A DNA stretch of 24,583 nt, from contig CM074821.1 in NCBI GenBank assembly GCA_037447605.1, positions 506,732-531,314 of the forward strand, in the 5' to 3' direction. Every line of letters begins with the position of its first letter. Within the stretch, counting starts at the first letter, position 1. The translations under genes were made by a program, and so were the position numbers. Source of the stretch: Zygnema circumcarinatum. Lineage: Eukaryota > Streptophyta > Zygnematophyceae > Zygnematales > Zygnemataceae. This document shows positions 1-10,100 of this stretch, piece by piece. The notes beneath the pieces are model-generated. The model saw only the letters and a list, made by a program, of their open reading frames with translations. It did no database searches and was not told the DNA's origin.

Positions 1-34
<34 letters not shown>

Positions 35-37
35 CAG
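1..37 (+). other. T34 tract and 3' splice acceptor at window edge
   Basis: Thirty-four consecutive T followed by CAG. The DNA just after it is coding and belongs to the acyltransferase gene, so this reads as the polypyrimidine tract and acceptor of an intron whose other end lies left of the window. Its exact length may be unreliable because homopolymers and contig edges are error-prone. Confidence 0.75.
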
Positions 38-2565
38 GTCGCTTCAGCCAAGGACCGGGTGCTGCCCGCATTGGCGGAGACGGCGCGGCTTCAACAGTTG
101 CTTCCTGTGGCTGCCCGGACGCTGCTGCCGCAGAGGTGTGCACTTAGCCGAAAATTCTGGTGTGCCAGAAGCAGCCGCTGTGTGTAAGGTTGTTGAAAGG
201 AAGGGCGAATGCAAGTTGTGTGAGAAAGAGGAGGGGGAGAGAGAAGGGGGAGAGAGGGAGAGCGAGAGAGAGAGAGAGAGAGCGAGGGAGGGAGAAGGGG
301 GGAGAGGAGAGAGGAGAGTGGAGAGGGAAGAAAAGAGAGAGGAGAGAGGAGAGAGTGAGAGGAGAGAGGGAGGAGAGAGGAGCGGGAAGAAAAGAGAGAG
401 GAGAGAGGAGAGAGGAGAGAGGAGAGAGGAGAGAGTGAGAGGAGAGAGGGGGGAGAGAGGAGAGGGAAGAGAAGAGAGAGGAGAGAGGAGAGATTGAGAG
501 GAGAGAGAGAGGAACTTTCTGAAGAGTGGAGAAAGGAAAGGGGGGTGGAATGATGTGGCAGGCCTACGAGGTTGAGCGAAAGAGATGGAGAGGCAGAAAG
601 AGAGGGGGAAAGAGAGAGGGGGAGGAGTGAAGGGTTGATTTAGAGAGAGAGAGTGAGTGAGTGAGAGTGTGAGAGACAGAAAGTGAAAAAAGGGAATGGG
701 ATGGGGCTTCAGCGGGCACACTGTCTTCTTGGAAGACGAAATAAATATCGTGCAAGTGATGGAGAAGAACGAATTCGGTACTCCGCCAAGTGTTGCCGAA
801 GAGGGAGGTGGTTTTGAGAAGAGAGAGAGAGGAGACTCCCTTCTTGACAGCCGCTTTGAAGAGCTTGGCCGGCTATTGGAGCCATGGAGGGTAATTATTT
901 TTGCCCTTTGCAATGGTTGGCAACCAATGCTTGGCAACCATTGCCATCCAATGGTTCAGAACAAAGCCCTCCAAATGTCAGCAAACTATAAACCCAAAAA
1001 CTGAATCATTAGTTTTTTAAAATATTCCCGGTTCAAACCAGCAGTTTTGAAGGTCTTAGCCGCTATACCTCTCTAAGTCGTTTAAGTGAAGGTCAAATGT
1101 ATTTCATGGTAGGAAGGAAATGTTTAAGCGGTGTTTGGGAGGTACAGATTCTGACTTCTCCGTACATTAGCGGAGTGGAGAATCTGCCAGATCGTCACAA
1201 GAAGGTGAGATCGACCTCCCAGGAAAGAGAGAAAAGCAAAGGGAAGGACGAGAGGCGAGAGAGAGGATGAGAGGAGAGAAAGAGAAAGAGGGAGGGAGGA
1301 GAGAGGGACGAGGGGGGGGACTGCGGGAGTGAGGAGAGAGAGGTCAAGAGGAGAGAGGGAGGAGACAGAGGGAGAGAGGAGAGAAAGAGGAAGGCAGGAG
1401 GGAGGGACGAGGGGGGGGGACTGCGGGAGTGAGGAGAGGGAGGTCAAGAGGAGAGAGGGAGGAGACAGAGGGAGAGAGGAGAGAGAGCCAGAGAGGAGAG
1501 AAAGAGGGAGGGAGGAGAGAGGGACGAGCGGGGGGACTGCGGGAGTGAGGAGAGAGAGGTCAAGAGAGGAGAGGGAGGAGACAGAGGGAGAGAGGAGAGA
1601 GAGGCAGAGAGGAGAGAGAGGGGAAGAGAGGGGAGACAGAGGAAGAGAATGCGGAGAGGGGGTGCTTCCTTTCGCCTTTTTCTTTTCCACCCCTTCTCTC
1701 CCTCTCCCTCTGTTTCTCCCTGTTCCTTTCATTTTGTTGTTGTCCTTTTTTCCCTTTATATTATGGGACTTTCTGGACTGTATAGTCTGATTTGTAGATG
1801 AATGAAAGTTGAAAAACAAGAGGGAAAAAATGTGGGTGGTTTATTCAGCCACAGCAAGGCGTGCTTTTCGTCGGAAATCACACTCTATTTGGGCTGTACG
1901 ATACCCCTCTGCTTTTCCATCAGGTGAACATTCAGACTACCTATTGGTGATTCTTAACAACAAAAAAGAAGGGGAGAGAGAGAGATTGCGAGAGGGAGCG
2001 AGCGAGAGAGAGAGAGAGAGAGAGAGAGGAAGAGAATGAGTCCGTCCTCTCTCTCCCAGTACAATTCTCTGGAGAGTTTCTGTGCCGTAACAGTTTGGAC
2101 ATGTTGTACCGTCAATTATAGTTAGTTAGTATATTATAGTTAGTTAATTATAGTTTATAGTTACACGTAAAAGGAGTGGTTGGAATGTTCCATGTGGCTA
2201 GAATCAGTTCTATGGTCCGCAACAGCTAAGGGGTGAAAGAACTGAGGTTCTATGCAGCTCTATCTTCACGGATTCCGTTGCAGAGGATTGGCACACCCAG
2301 CCCATTGGCTATCTGGGGCAGGAAATTTGATGGAGAGGTGTGCGCCTATTTTTTTTCCCCGCTATCGCCACCACTTTTTGAGCCCATTTCTATCCCAATT
2401 GTGCTAATTTAAAGGTCACCTTTACCCAAAATAAAGTTTCTGTTTTTTTTTTTTTGTATACCGTGTAGATATGGAAACGTGAAGGCGACACCTCGAGCCG
2501 CTTACCAACTGCTCAAGGTGAGAGAGCTGCTCCCTCTCACACTCTCTCTCTCTCTCCTTGCAGTG

Positions 2566-2647
<82 letters not shown>

Positions 2648-5600
2648 GAGAGAGAGGGGTCTGGTAGTGATGTAGGAGTCATGCGGCACTCGCATGCATG
2701 CATGCATGGTGATGATGCATGAAGGAGCATGGTGCATTGCCTTCCCATGTGATGTCTATCTAATTTCCGTTCCGTTGACCGCAACGCTTCTATGTGACAG
2801 GACGGCGAGTGCGTTCTGCTCTTCCCGGGGGGGGCCCGGGAGGTCTGCAAACGGAAGGTGGTTAACCAACTAACCAACTAACCAGTCAGTCAGTCAACCA
2901 TGGCTTTGTGGCGCCCCAAAAACATGAAAGCTTGAACCTTGAACCCTTCTAAAAAACCCTAAAAACCCTAAAACCGTAAAACCCTAAAAACCCTAAAAAC
3001 CCTAAGAACCCTAAGAACCCTAAAAACCCTAAGAACCTTTAAAACCCTATCATGATTATAGAGCAGTCCCAGCAACGCTAACAGGGAACATGGAACGGGG
3101 GGTGAGAGCAGGGCGAAGAGTACAAGCTGCAGTGGAAGCAGAGGGCGGACTTTGTACGGATGGCGAGCCGGCTCGGGGCAGTCATTGTGCCATTCGGCGC
3201 TGTGGGAGGGGACGATGCGTGAGTCAAAACCCTAACAAACCCTAAAAAGAAAAAGAAAAAAGAAAAAAGAAAAAAAAAACCCTAAAAAGAAACCCTAAAA
3301 CCCCTCAAAAGGAGACCCTATAAATCCTGGAAACTCAAAAATCCCTGCGGCACCCGAAAGTTTGATCTTATTTTCATTTGGTTTTGGTTTTATTTGAGTT
3401 TTTTTCCTTCTGTTCTGGGGTGCAGCTATGACCTTCTTTTTGACACGCAAGAAATTTTGGATTCTCCGATTGGCCCCCTCTTAGAGGAGCTTTACTCGCG
3501 GCTGCAAGTGCCGGCAGGGGAGGCCGTACAGCCCCTCACAGCGCTGCCGGGGACAGGGATTCCCAGGTGAGAGGGAGAGGGAGAGGGAGAGGGACGAGGG
3601 AGGGGGAGAGGGAGAGGGAGGGAGGAAGGGAGAGGAACAGGGAGAGTGGGGAGGGAGAGGGACGAGGGACGAGGGAGGGGGAGGGACGAATCGAGAGGGA
3701 GGGACGAAGGGAGATGGAGGGGGAGAATGGGGAGGGAGAGGGACGAGGGAGGGAGAGGGAGGAGGGAGGGAGGGAGGAGGGAGAGGGACAGGAGAGTGGG
3801 GAGGGAGGAGAGGGACGAGGAGGGGAGGGAGGGAGGGAGGGAGTGGGGAGGGAGAGGGAGGGAGAGATGGGGGCGGAGGGGGAGGGGAGGGAGGGAGGGG
3901 GACGAGGGAGGGGGAGAGAGGGAGGGAGAGGGACAGGGAGAGTGGGGAGGGAGAGGGAGAGGGACGAGGGAGGGGGAGGGACGAATCGAGAGGGAGGGAC
4001 GAAGGGAGATGGAGGGGGAGAATGGGGAGGGAGAGGGACGAGGGAGAGGGAGGGAGGGAGGGAGAGAGAGAGGGAGAGTGGGGAGGGAGAGGGACGAGAG
4101 AGAGTGGGGAGGGAGGAAGGGATTGGGAGGGGGAGAGGGAGGGGAGAGAGATGGGGGCGGAGGGGGAGGGGAGGGAGGGAGGGGGACGAGGGAGGGGGAG
4201 AGAGGGAGGGAGAGGGACAGGGAGAGTGGGGAGGGAGAGGGAGAGGGACGAGGGAGGGGGAGGGACGAAGGGAGAGGGAGAGGGAGAGGGAGAGGGAGTG
4301 GGAGAGGGAGAGGGAGAGGGAGAGTGGGGAGGGAGAGGGACGAGGGAGGGAGGGGGGGAGGGAGGGAGTGGGAGAGAGGGAGAATGGGGAGGGAGAGGGA
4401 CGAGGGAGAGTGGGGAGGAAGGGATTTGGAGGGGGAAGGAGGAAGGGAGGGGGAGAGGGGGGGGAGAGAGAGGGGGAAGGGGGATGGGAGGGAGAGAGGG
4501 GGGTCGAGAGTGAGGAGGAAGGATTGTAGGGGAAGGATGGGGAGAGAAGGAAGGGAAGAGGGAGGGGGAATGTGTATGTGAAAGAGAGACAGTAAGTGCG
4601 TTTTGAAGAGAGCTTAACAATCCAAAGAAAAGGCCGTAGGGACGTATTGTTTCTGTTCAAGAAGTGAAAGGCTGCAAGTAGGAGTAGGTGGATGATGTGC
4701 GTGTGTGAGAAAGAGAGAGGTGGAGAGAGAGAGCGAGGGAGAGACAGGGCGAGAGTGTGAGAGTGAGATTGAGAGAATGGGTCTGAGAATTAGGCCGAGG
4801 GGGGAGAGTGAGTTTGTGAGAGACTTTGCATGAGAGGAAGAATGTGTGTTGAATGTGAAGACTCCGAATGGCTCATATTAGATAATCATGGTTAACAGCG
4901 TCTTCATGTTTGACTCAGTTACAGTATTACGCTATTGGGTTGACATCACTATTATAGTAATAATACTAAACTACTTCATTTTGATGCTGTTTTGATGATG
5001 TTGCTTTTAAAAAAACCAGCTTGGTACCGATTCCACGAATCGAAAGAATTTATTTCCATTTTGGGGAACCAATCGACACAACGGAATATGGCTGCGATCT
5101 AAACAGTACTGAGCAGGTGCGTTTTGTGAATCCGTTGAACGGATTTTGCATGGAACAGTGCGCAGCTGAAAAGTTGCTGTTGCGAACATGAGGGGCTTTA
5201 AGACCACTCGAATTTTTTTGAATGGTGTTTTGAGTTTCAAGATTTCAAACCTAAAGCTGCTTTCCCAATTCTCTCGTTTTTGACATTCGGAACGCTGATG
5301 GTCCAAATGGTCGCTATGGAGCGCCTCCATTTTTCTGCAGTGCCAATCTCTATACGGTGAGAGGAAAGGATCTGTCAAAAAACATCTGCACGACTTAAGC
5401 AGCATTTGTTATAATCTATGTTGTTTTGTTTTATTTATTTTATTTTTTATGATTGTTTATTTTTTCTTGTCTTTAAAAATACTTGTTTGACATTCTTTTT
5501 CGGCATGTAAAACAGTGCTGACGTTGCATGTTCCGTGCGATGCTTGTGGGGCCCACAGAACTGGTTCAAAGCCGAGTAGAAAGCAGCATTTCACTATTGA

Positions 5601-5902
5601 TGAACATTCGGTCACGAGATCCGGTCAGCATCAAATTTCACTTTTGCACCGTTTTCAACTTCTGTTGTTGGCAATTTGATTTTGTTTTTTGAATCTGTTT
5701 GCGAACTTTCGGAAGTCGGTTGTAGACCAAACCTAGTCTATGCCTAGTCAGTTAGTTCCGTTATACAGCCGTTGGGCTGCTCAGCCGGTTCCATGTGTTG
5801 GGGGGGGGGGAGGGGTTTCAGGAGAGAGACCTTTTCACCCGGTTGCAGCGGAAGGCATTCCGACTACTACCAGAATTTTCTCCCCGAAATCCTCGAAAAT
5901 GA
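38..5902 (+). CDS. PES: Phytyl ester synthase / DAGAT-type acyltransferase, partial (5' end outside window)
   Basis: Exons: 38-135, 713-890, 1148-1204, 1849-1923, 2258-2337, 2469-2517, 2801-2857, 3112-3218, 3426-3566, 5020-5116, 5341-5356, 5559-5623, 5822-5902 (TGA at 5900). They sum to 1101 nt, encoding 366 residues. Residues 1-40 are the end of an alpha/beta-hydrolase domain: ASAKDRVLP offers a candidate catalytic Asp6, and SGHTVFLED a candidate His35. The acyltransferase part follows: GVLFVGNHTLFGLYD (115-129), RGLAHP (145-150), LLFPGGAREVCKRKGEEY (185-202), FVRMASRLGAVIVPFG (212-227), ERIYFHFGEPID (about 288-300) and VESSISLLMNIRSRDP at the end. This order is that of plant PES1/PES2 (ELT family), which in Arabidopsis sit in plastoglobules and esterify phytol and diacylglycerol; that role here is inference. 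The transit peptide and nucleophile elbow would lie left of the window. The last exon is the least certain: it was chosen because phase 0 and the residues after RDP fit best. Other DAGAT-like esterases remain possible. Confidence 0.9.
136..712 (+). repeat. Purine-rich microsatellite filling intron 1 of the acyltransferase gene
   Basis: Nearly all of about 220-690 is G and A on the + strand, built from GGAGAGAG, GAGA and GGAAGA units with few pyrimidines. Short blocks such as GAGTGAGAGGAGAG recur, which points to local tandem duplication. The tract lies between the donor GTGTGC at 136 and the acceptor CAG ending at 712. The sense-strand intron is purine-rich, and the reverse strand is open over long distances only because CT-rich DNA has no stop codons. 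Confidence 0.85.
911..953 (+). repeat. TTGGCAACC inverted and direct repeat
   Basis: In intron 2, 20 nt after the donor. CAATGGTTG (911-919) is exactly complementary to CAACCATTG (935-943) and could form a hairpin. TTGGCAACCA also occurs twice as a direct repeat, and CCAATGG follows at 948. Related words occur in CYP51 intron 1 near 15688-15717. Confidence 0.5.
1225..1757 (+). repeat. Purine minisatellite followed by a pyrimidine tract (intron 3)
   Basis: About 1225-1660 is purine-rich and includes three copies of a roughly 100-bp unit. The marker CTGCGGGAGTGAGGAGAG starts at 1321, 1421 and 1537, each followed by AGGTCAAGAG. From about 1669 to 1757 the same strand switches to pyrimidines (CTTTTTCTTTTCC, CTCTCCCTCTCCCTCTG). 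The pyrimidine part is largely complementary to the purine part, so a long imperfect fold-back is possible. The block lies in the intron between exons 1148-1204 and 1849-1923. Confidence 0.8.
1968..2037 (+). repeat. GA-rich microsatellite
   Basis: GA dinucleotides interrupted by GCGA and GGGA units, in intron 4 of the acyltransferase gene. Confidence 0.8.
2116..2163 (+). repeat. Degenerate TTAG/TATAGT repeat
   Basis: ATAGTTAGTTAGTATATTAT followed by a second TATAGTTAGTTA copy and then AGTTTATAGTT, in intron 4. A similar AGTTA/GCTAAC tract lies in CYP51 intron 1 at about 15818-15870. Confidence 0.5.
2542..2658 (+). repeat. (CT)n arm, CAG, then long (GA)n microsatellite
   Basis: A (CT)n run at 2542-2557 is followed by CCTTGCAG (ending 2563). 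An almost pure (GA)n run of about 90 nt then spans 2569-2657. The two arms are complementary, so a strong hairpin is possible. The piece is in intron 6, just after the donor at 2518. CT run plus CAG looks like a 3' splice site but would lead straight into TGG TAG. Confidence 0.85.
2691..2711 (+). repeat. (GCAT)n tetranucleotide repeat
   Basis: About four GCAT units (self-complementary), followed by GATGATGCATG, in intron 6 of the acyltransferase gene. Confidence 0.7.
2943..3050 (+). repeat. Interstitial telomere-like tract, C-strand orientation
   Basis: About twelve degenerate units of CCCTAAAA, CCCTAAAAA and CCCTAAGAA in intron 7. Units are 8-9 nt rather than the 7 nt of the Arabidopsis-type CCCTAAA repeat, and phase and sequence vary between units. 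Confidence 0.85.
3227..3306 (+). repeat. Second telomere-like tract with A-rich insert
   Basis: AAAACCCTAACAAACCCTAA, then an AAAAAG-rich stretch, then further CCCTAAAA units, in intron 8. It has the same orientation as the tract at 2943-3050, with only one exon between them. Confidence 0.75.
3567..4590 (+). repeat. 1-kb polypurine block with higher-order repeats (intron 9)
   Basis: Starts at the donor GTGAGAGG and runs about 1 kb as G and A with only scattered C and T. Within it are larger copies: GACGAATCGAGAGGG occurs near 3686 and 3981 (offset 295), and GGGGGCGGAGGGGGAGGG near 3870 and 4154 (offset 284). Shorter GGGACGAGGGAGGGGGAG units recur throughout. Both strands have long open frames, rich in R/G/E on one strand and S/P/L on the other, but these are simple-repeat artefacts: the good exons stop at 3566 and resume at 5020. 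Confidence 0.9.
4591..5019 (+). other. Rest of intron 9: mixed GA-rich to AT-rich DNA
   Basis: GA- and GT-rich up to about 4850, then ordinary AT-rich sequence up to the acceptor ACCAG at 5015-5019. I see no gene or defined element here. Confidence 0.6.
5341..5356 (+). other. 16-nt micro-exon of the acyltransferase gene
   Basis: TTTTTCTGCAG precedes it and GTGAGA follows. It encodes C-Q-S-L-Y plus one base, which joins the next exon as GAA. It is needed to link phase 0 at 5116 to the phase of exon 5559-5623, and the joined QSLYELVQSRVESS resembles the LY..V...VE segment of plant homologues. Confidence 0.75.
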
Positions 5903-7158
5903 GTAAAACTGAAGTAAGTCCATAATGTGGAAAACCCTAAAACTCCAAAGTTATTGCAAATGGGATTTTTTCTTCTACCGTGAACCAACAGAATGCCTTC
6001 GTTTATGTTCATTTTTTCTCCGTAAAACAGCGCGAGTTTCGTTTATCGGAGCTTTTCTGAATAAGTTTCCGTGAGATCATGAAGGACCGGTGGTACTTCA
6101 TTGTACACGGAACGCCTTCTGAGTTTGGGGGGCTGAGAAACTCAGGTTTTGGATATATTTGTTTATTTTTTTTTCAATGTTTTCGAGCCTACGAACTTAT
6201 CTTTTTTTGATGTAAATAATTTTCCTTTTCCATGTGAAAAACATTTGTGGTCAAATGGAGGTATGGTAGAATTCAGTCCAGTGAAAGCTAGATTTGCATA
6301 TTATGCGGTGTGGCCTAAAAAATGAAAAAGTTGAAGGTTTGCAACGTCGGTTACGGAGCTGAACTGCTGGATTGAGCTGAGCTGAAGCAGTCGATTGAAG
6401 CGATCTGAACTGTTGGATTTAAGAGTGTAACCGTTAGTTTGAAGAATTTTTTGTCATTCAATTAACGCGAACTGAAAGGTTGGGTTGCTGAACCTTTGTA
6501 CGAGCTGAAATCGTGCACAAGAAATTTTAACAATTTCGAGGTTCCACAGTGCCTCAAAATAGGCGTTGCCAATCCATGTTCTGAAAGCAAGAGCACAAGT
6601 ACACAGGACATAGCAGATTTCCCACCGCCACTTTTCCTTGACGTACCAACACAAAATCTGCCAATGGACCGAAACTGGAAGGGGGAAACTGAAAAACTTC
6701 CAAGGAAGACGATCATGGAAGGGAAACGCTTGAGCAACGGCCAGTCTTGCAGGAAACGTTATACCCCTCGTTCTCTCGGTTGGGCAAACTGAACTTGCTC
6801 TCTCTCAATCATTCTTCTTTCTCACTCGTTCTCATTTTTTCTCGCAAACACACGCTTAGTCCAACCACCTCTTCCCTTCCCTTTGTAACGGATGTATGAA
6901 AATACAAGACCATTTACAATTACTGTGCCACTAAGTCGTGAGCTTTACAGCCACCCTCTTTCTTTCTTCCCTACATTGGGATATCCTCCTGCTAAGTACT
7001 CTCACCCGCCTCTCGCTCCTGCCCCTGAATGAAATCGCTACACCCTCCTCTCCAGCTGTATAGAGCACCGGAACCTCCGCCTCATAGCACCTGCTTGGTT
7101 TTGCTTGCAAGAAACAAGTCATATCCCCTCAGTCCCCGTGGTTCCCTAAGATTCGGCG
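5903..7158. other. Convergent spacer between acyltransferase and CDC16 3' ends
   Basis: Presumably holds the two 3' UTRs. An AAAACCCTAAAACTCC word occurs at about 5932. Near 6357-6420 are imperfect GCTGAACTGCTGGATT / TCTGAACTGTTGGATT repeats. A 98-codon open frame at 6496-6792 (+) has no recognisable motif and is not called. I see no RNA gene or clear terminator. Confidence 0.6.
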
Positions 7159-10100
7159 TCAGAAGGCTTCGCCCCGGAAGGTTCCCAGTGGAGCGAGCTG
7201 CGCCTCACCCGCCTCCACGTGGCGGGAGCACTCCTCGCTGAGGGCGAGAGTCAGCATTTCTGCACTGAAGGAGTCGTCGGGTCGGAGACCCAAAGCCTGC
7301 ATACAAAAGATAGGGAATGCCCAAAAAGCACACATTCATTGCAAGGAAGGAGGAGAGGAAGGGCAAGTGAAGCAGTAGAGTAAAGAAGTCTCCAATTTGA
7401 GGGCGATAGCTGAAAGGAAATTGAAACGGCTTGGTGAAATGCAGGTAAATTGATTGATTGCTTACCTTATGGTAGTAGTCGATTGCCAGAGTAACATTGC
7501 CCTGAAAACGCAGCAGGAGAAACAGCTTTAGTTCCATTCTATTTTGTGCAGTTCCAAGGACTGAAAACCTGAGGAAATCATCGAAACCGATTATACAAAA
7601 CCAATTACAAAACGAATTACACCTCAAAGAACTGTCTGAACTCCTATGAGCCAACGAGCCAAGGATAAGCCCTTCAGCTGCACAGGCAATCTGAGTTACC
7701 GCGAACACATGGACGGCCCCATCAAAAAGTAAAAATAAGGAAACACTACAACTATCCACAAGACATCCTCTGAGAAATAGTTGCAGTTCAACGACACATT
7801 ACTTCACCACACTCTGCTCCTCTTCTCCTCCCCTCCTAGTTCCGGTCTATGGTCCTGTGACTGTGGAATTTGACAAATTGCAGTCCTAGTTAGACTCCGT
7901 GCTTATGCAAACACTTCAGTGGAATACATCCACACATCCATACAACAATTGTATAGCAGCACACCTGCAAGTGATATGTGAAGCCGAGTGCAGCGAATGC
8001 GGCAGGCTGCCTCGGACACAACGCTAGTGCCTGCTCAAACCGCTGAATAGCTTCCGGATAGCGTCTGAAACATGCAAATTTACAAAAAGTTAGGCCTCCC
8101 AACATAGACAAACAACCTGCACCTGCAATATTTATCCACTTTAGGATTCAATACTTCAAGGAAGCATTGAACCCTAGACAGCCTTGGATAGTTGGCTTTC
8201 AAATCGTAGTGAAGCTATATTCATAGTTGGGCATTTACCTGAGCTTGCGCAAGCCATGTCCGAGATTCAAAACAGTTGCTTCCCAAAGACTTTCCATGCC
8301 TTCAGGTACACGCTGAAGCGCTGACTCAAAATGATGTATCGCTGCTTCATGACTGGCACAACTCACAATACAAAAAAGGTGGAGCCTGTTCTTGAGTATA
8401 TGATTTGAGTTGAATTTATGCAGGCCTATTTCCGCATATCGAAATGGGCTATAAGCCAAACAATTTCTCTAATGAGTGAAGGAAGCAATTGGCAATTGAC
8501 GTCCCAGTCACGTTTTATAAAAGAGAGCACTCTATTGAAAACAGGATTTCAACCAATCGGGACCGATCGGAAGCAGTGAGAAGATGGCTTGCCAGCTTCA
8601 TTTTAGTAAAGGAAAGCGAGAGTTTTGTGGGCTCACTCAAGATTGCGGAAAGCTACAACACCGAGCTCATGATGGACAAGTGGGTCGTGGGGACACATTT
8701 TCAGTGCATCTTGTAGAAACTGCAAGAAACAAAAGGAGCATGAAAGTTATACAGGTTCGTGCATAGATAGTGACTTTTGAAAAATGTAAGAAATGCAGGC
8801 AATTCATCGGAAGCGTTTGATCGAAATTTGAATTCACAAGGCTAGGCTGAGTTAGACCCTATCGCTTGCAGGATTGAGTTGGTTGTTTTTGGTGAAGATT
8901 GCATGAAATGCAACAGGGGCTTGTGTATTGGAGCTGAGTATACTCAAATGAGATAAAAGAACTTATCAGATTGAACCGGCCTTGATCGGAACGTCAATCT
9001 ATACAGTCCCGATGAAAAACTGAACCAATATTTGTAGTCATAGGACATTGATTGAGGAGAGAAAATGAGTACTTGACTCACTTGCTGAGCAAGCTGAAGA
9101 TTGTTCGTTTTTTGGTACTCAATACCGATTCCGAGCACAGCGAGATGGCACCTGTTCAAATCATTCCCACAAGGCCCAACTTTTTTGGTCACTTTAGAAG
9201 AACATGTTCAACTCTTGATTCTCCACTTACTGCGAGCATCGTCTGAGCCATTCACCCAATACCCAGTTTTCAAATCCTTTCGTTATCTCAAACATCGAAG
9301 TAAAGTATAGGCTACGGCAGTCGCCCTTGAAATCCAAAGTTTGTTTTTAGGGTTTAGGGTTTTTAGGTTTTTAGAGAGGTTTTAGACTTTTCAGGGTTTT
9401 GAATGTAAAAACCCAACTGCTAGCTCAATTAAACTATGAAAACTCAATGCTATGTACGTTTCTAGGTATGCCCACCCCGGGAAAAGTCTGGCAGCAGTTC
9501 TATAGGCCGCCATTGCTTGGTCGCTCTCATCTTGGGCAGCATACGCATTCCCAAACCCCAACCAGGCCGGGGCAAAGGTTCTCTCCAGAGCTGTGGCCTT
9601 GCTGCAAACCAGAGGGTTTCCACACACACATAAAGGGAGATTCTAACTTAGATTTTTTTATGTTTTTTTACGATTTAGTGCATGTTCCACTTGAAGTAAA
9701 CTAGCAGAAACGAGACCCGACGACAACGATATTGACTGAAAGAGGAAGGCCACAGAAACTACACTTCAAGCTTTCAAAAGCGATGCATACAAAAGTGACA
9801 TTTCACATTTTAATCACACATGGAGGCCTTACCAAAAGTATCGGCGAGCCTGTTCATATTGCTTGATGCAGAGGTAGTAGCAGCCCACAGCAAACCAAGC
9901 CAATGCTCTGCAGCTCACAGACCCAAAAAAACAACAAGAAACTTATTATCGAGAGGAATGCCAAATTAAATGCCAAGAACACTGCACTACCCAAAGCCTT
10001 GTTAGCGAAAAACAGAGAAAAAGAGAGAAATATGAAAGAGAAAGCCAGAAAGAGAGGCACTTTGTATCAGTAACATCACCCTTGTAATATCATGGCCTAA

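Noticed and set aside
1-34. Poly-T as a retroposed poly-A tail
   Set aside because: It is followed directly by CAG and an in-phase conserved exon, so a splice polypyrimidine tract explains it better.
44-937. 297-codon open frame on the - strand
   Set aside because: Ser/Leu/Pro-rich translation of CT repeats. It runs antisense to real acyltransferase exons and arises because CT-rich DNA lacks stop codons.
1124-1819. 231-codon open frame on the - strand
   Set aside because: Simple-repeat translation, antisense to an intron.
3481-4660. Overlapping open frames of 310-380 codons on both strands
   Set aside because: Low-complexity products of the purine block, with no domain. It is an intron of the acyltransferase gene.
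6496-6792. 98-codon open frame in the convergent spacer
   Set aside because: No recognisable motif and no splice context; probably chance or UTR.
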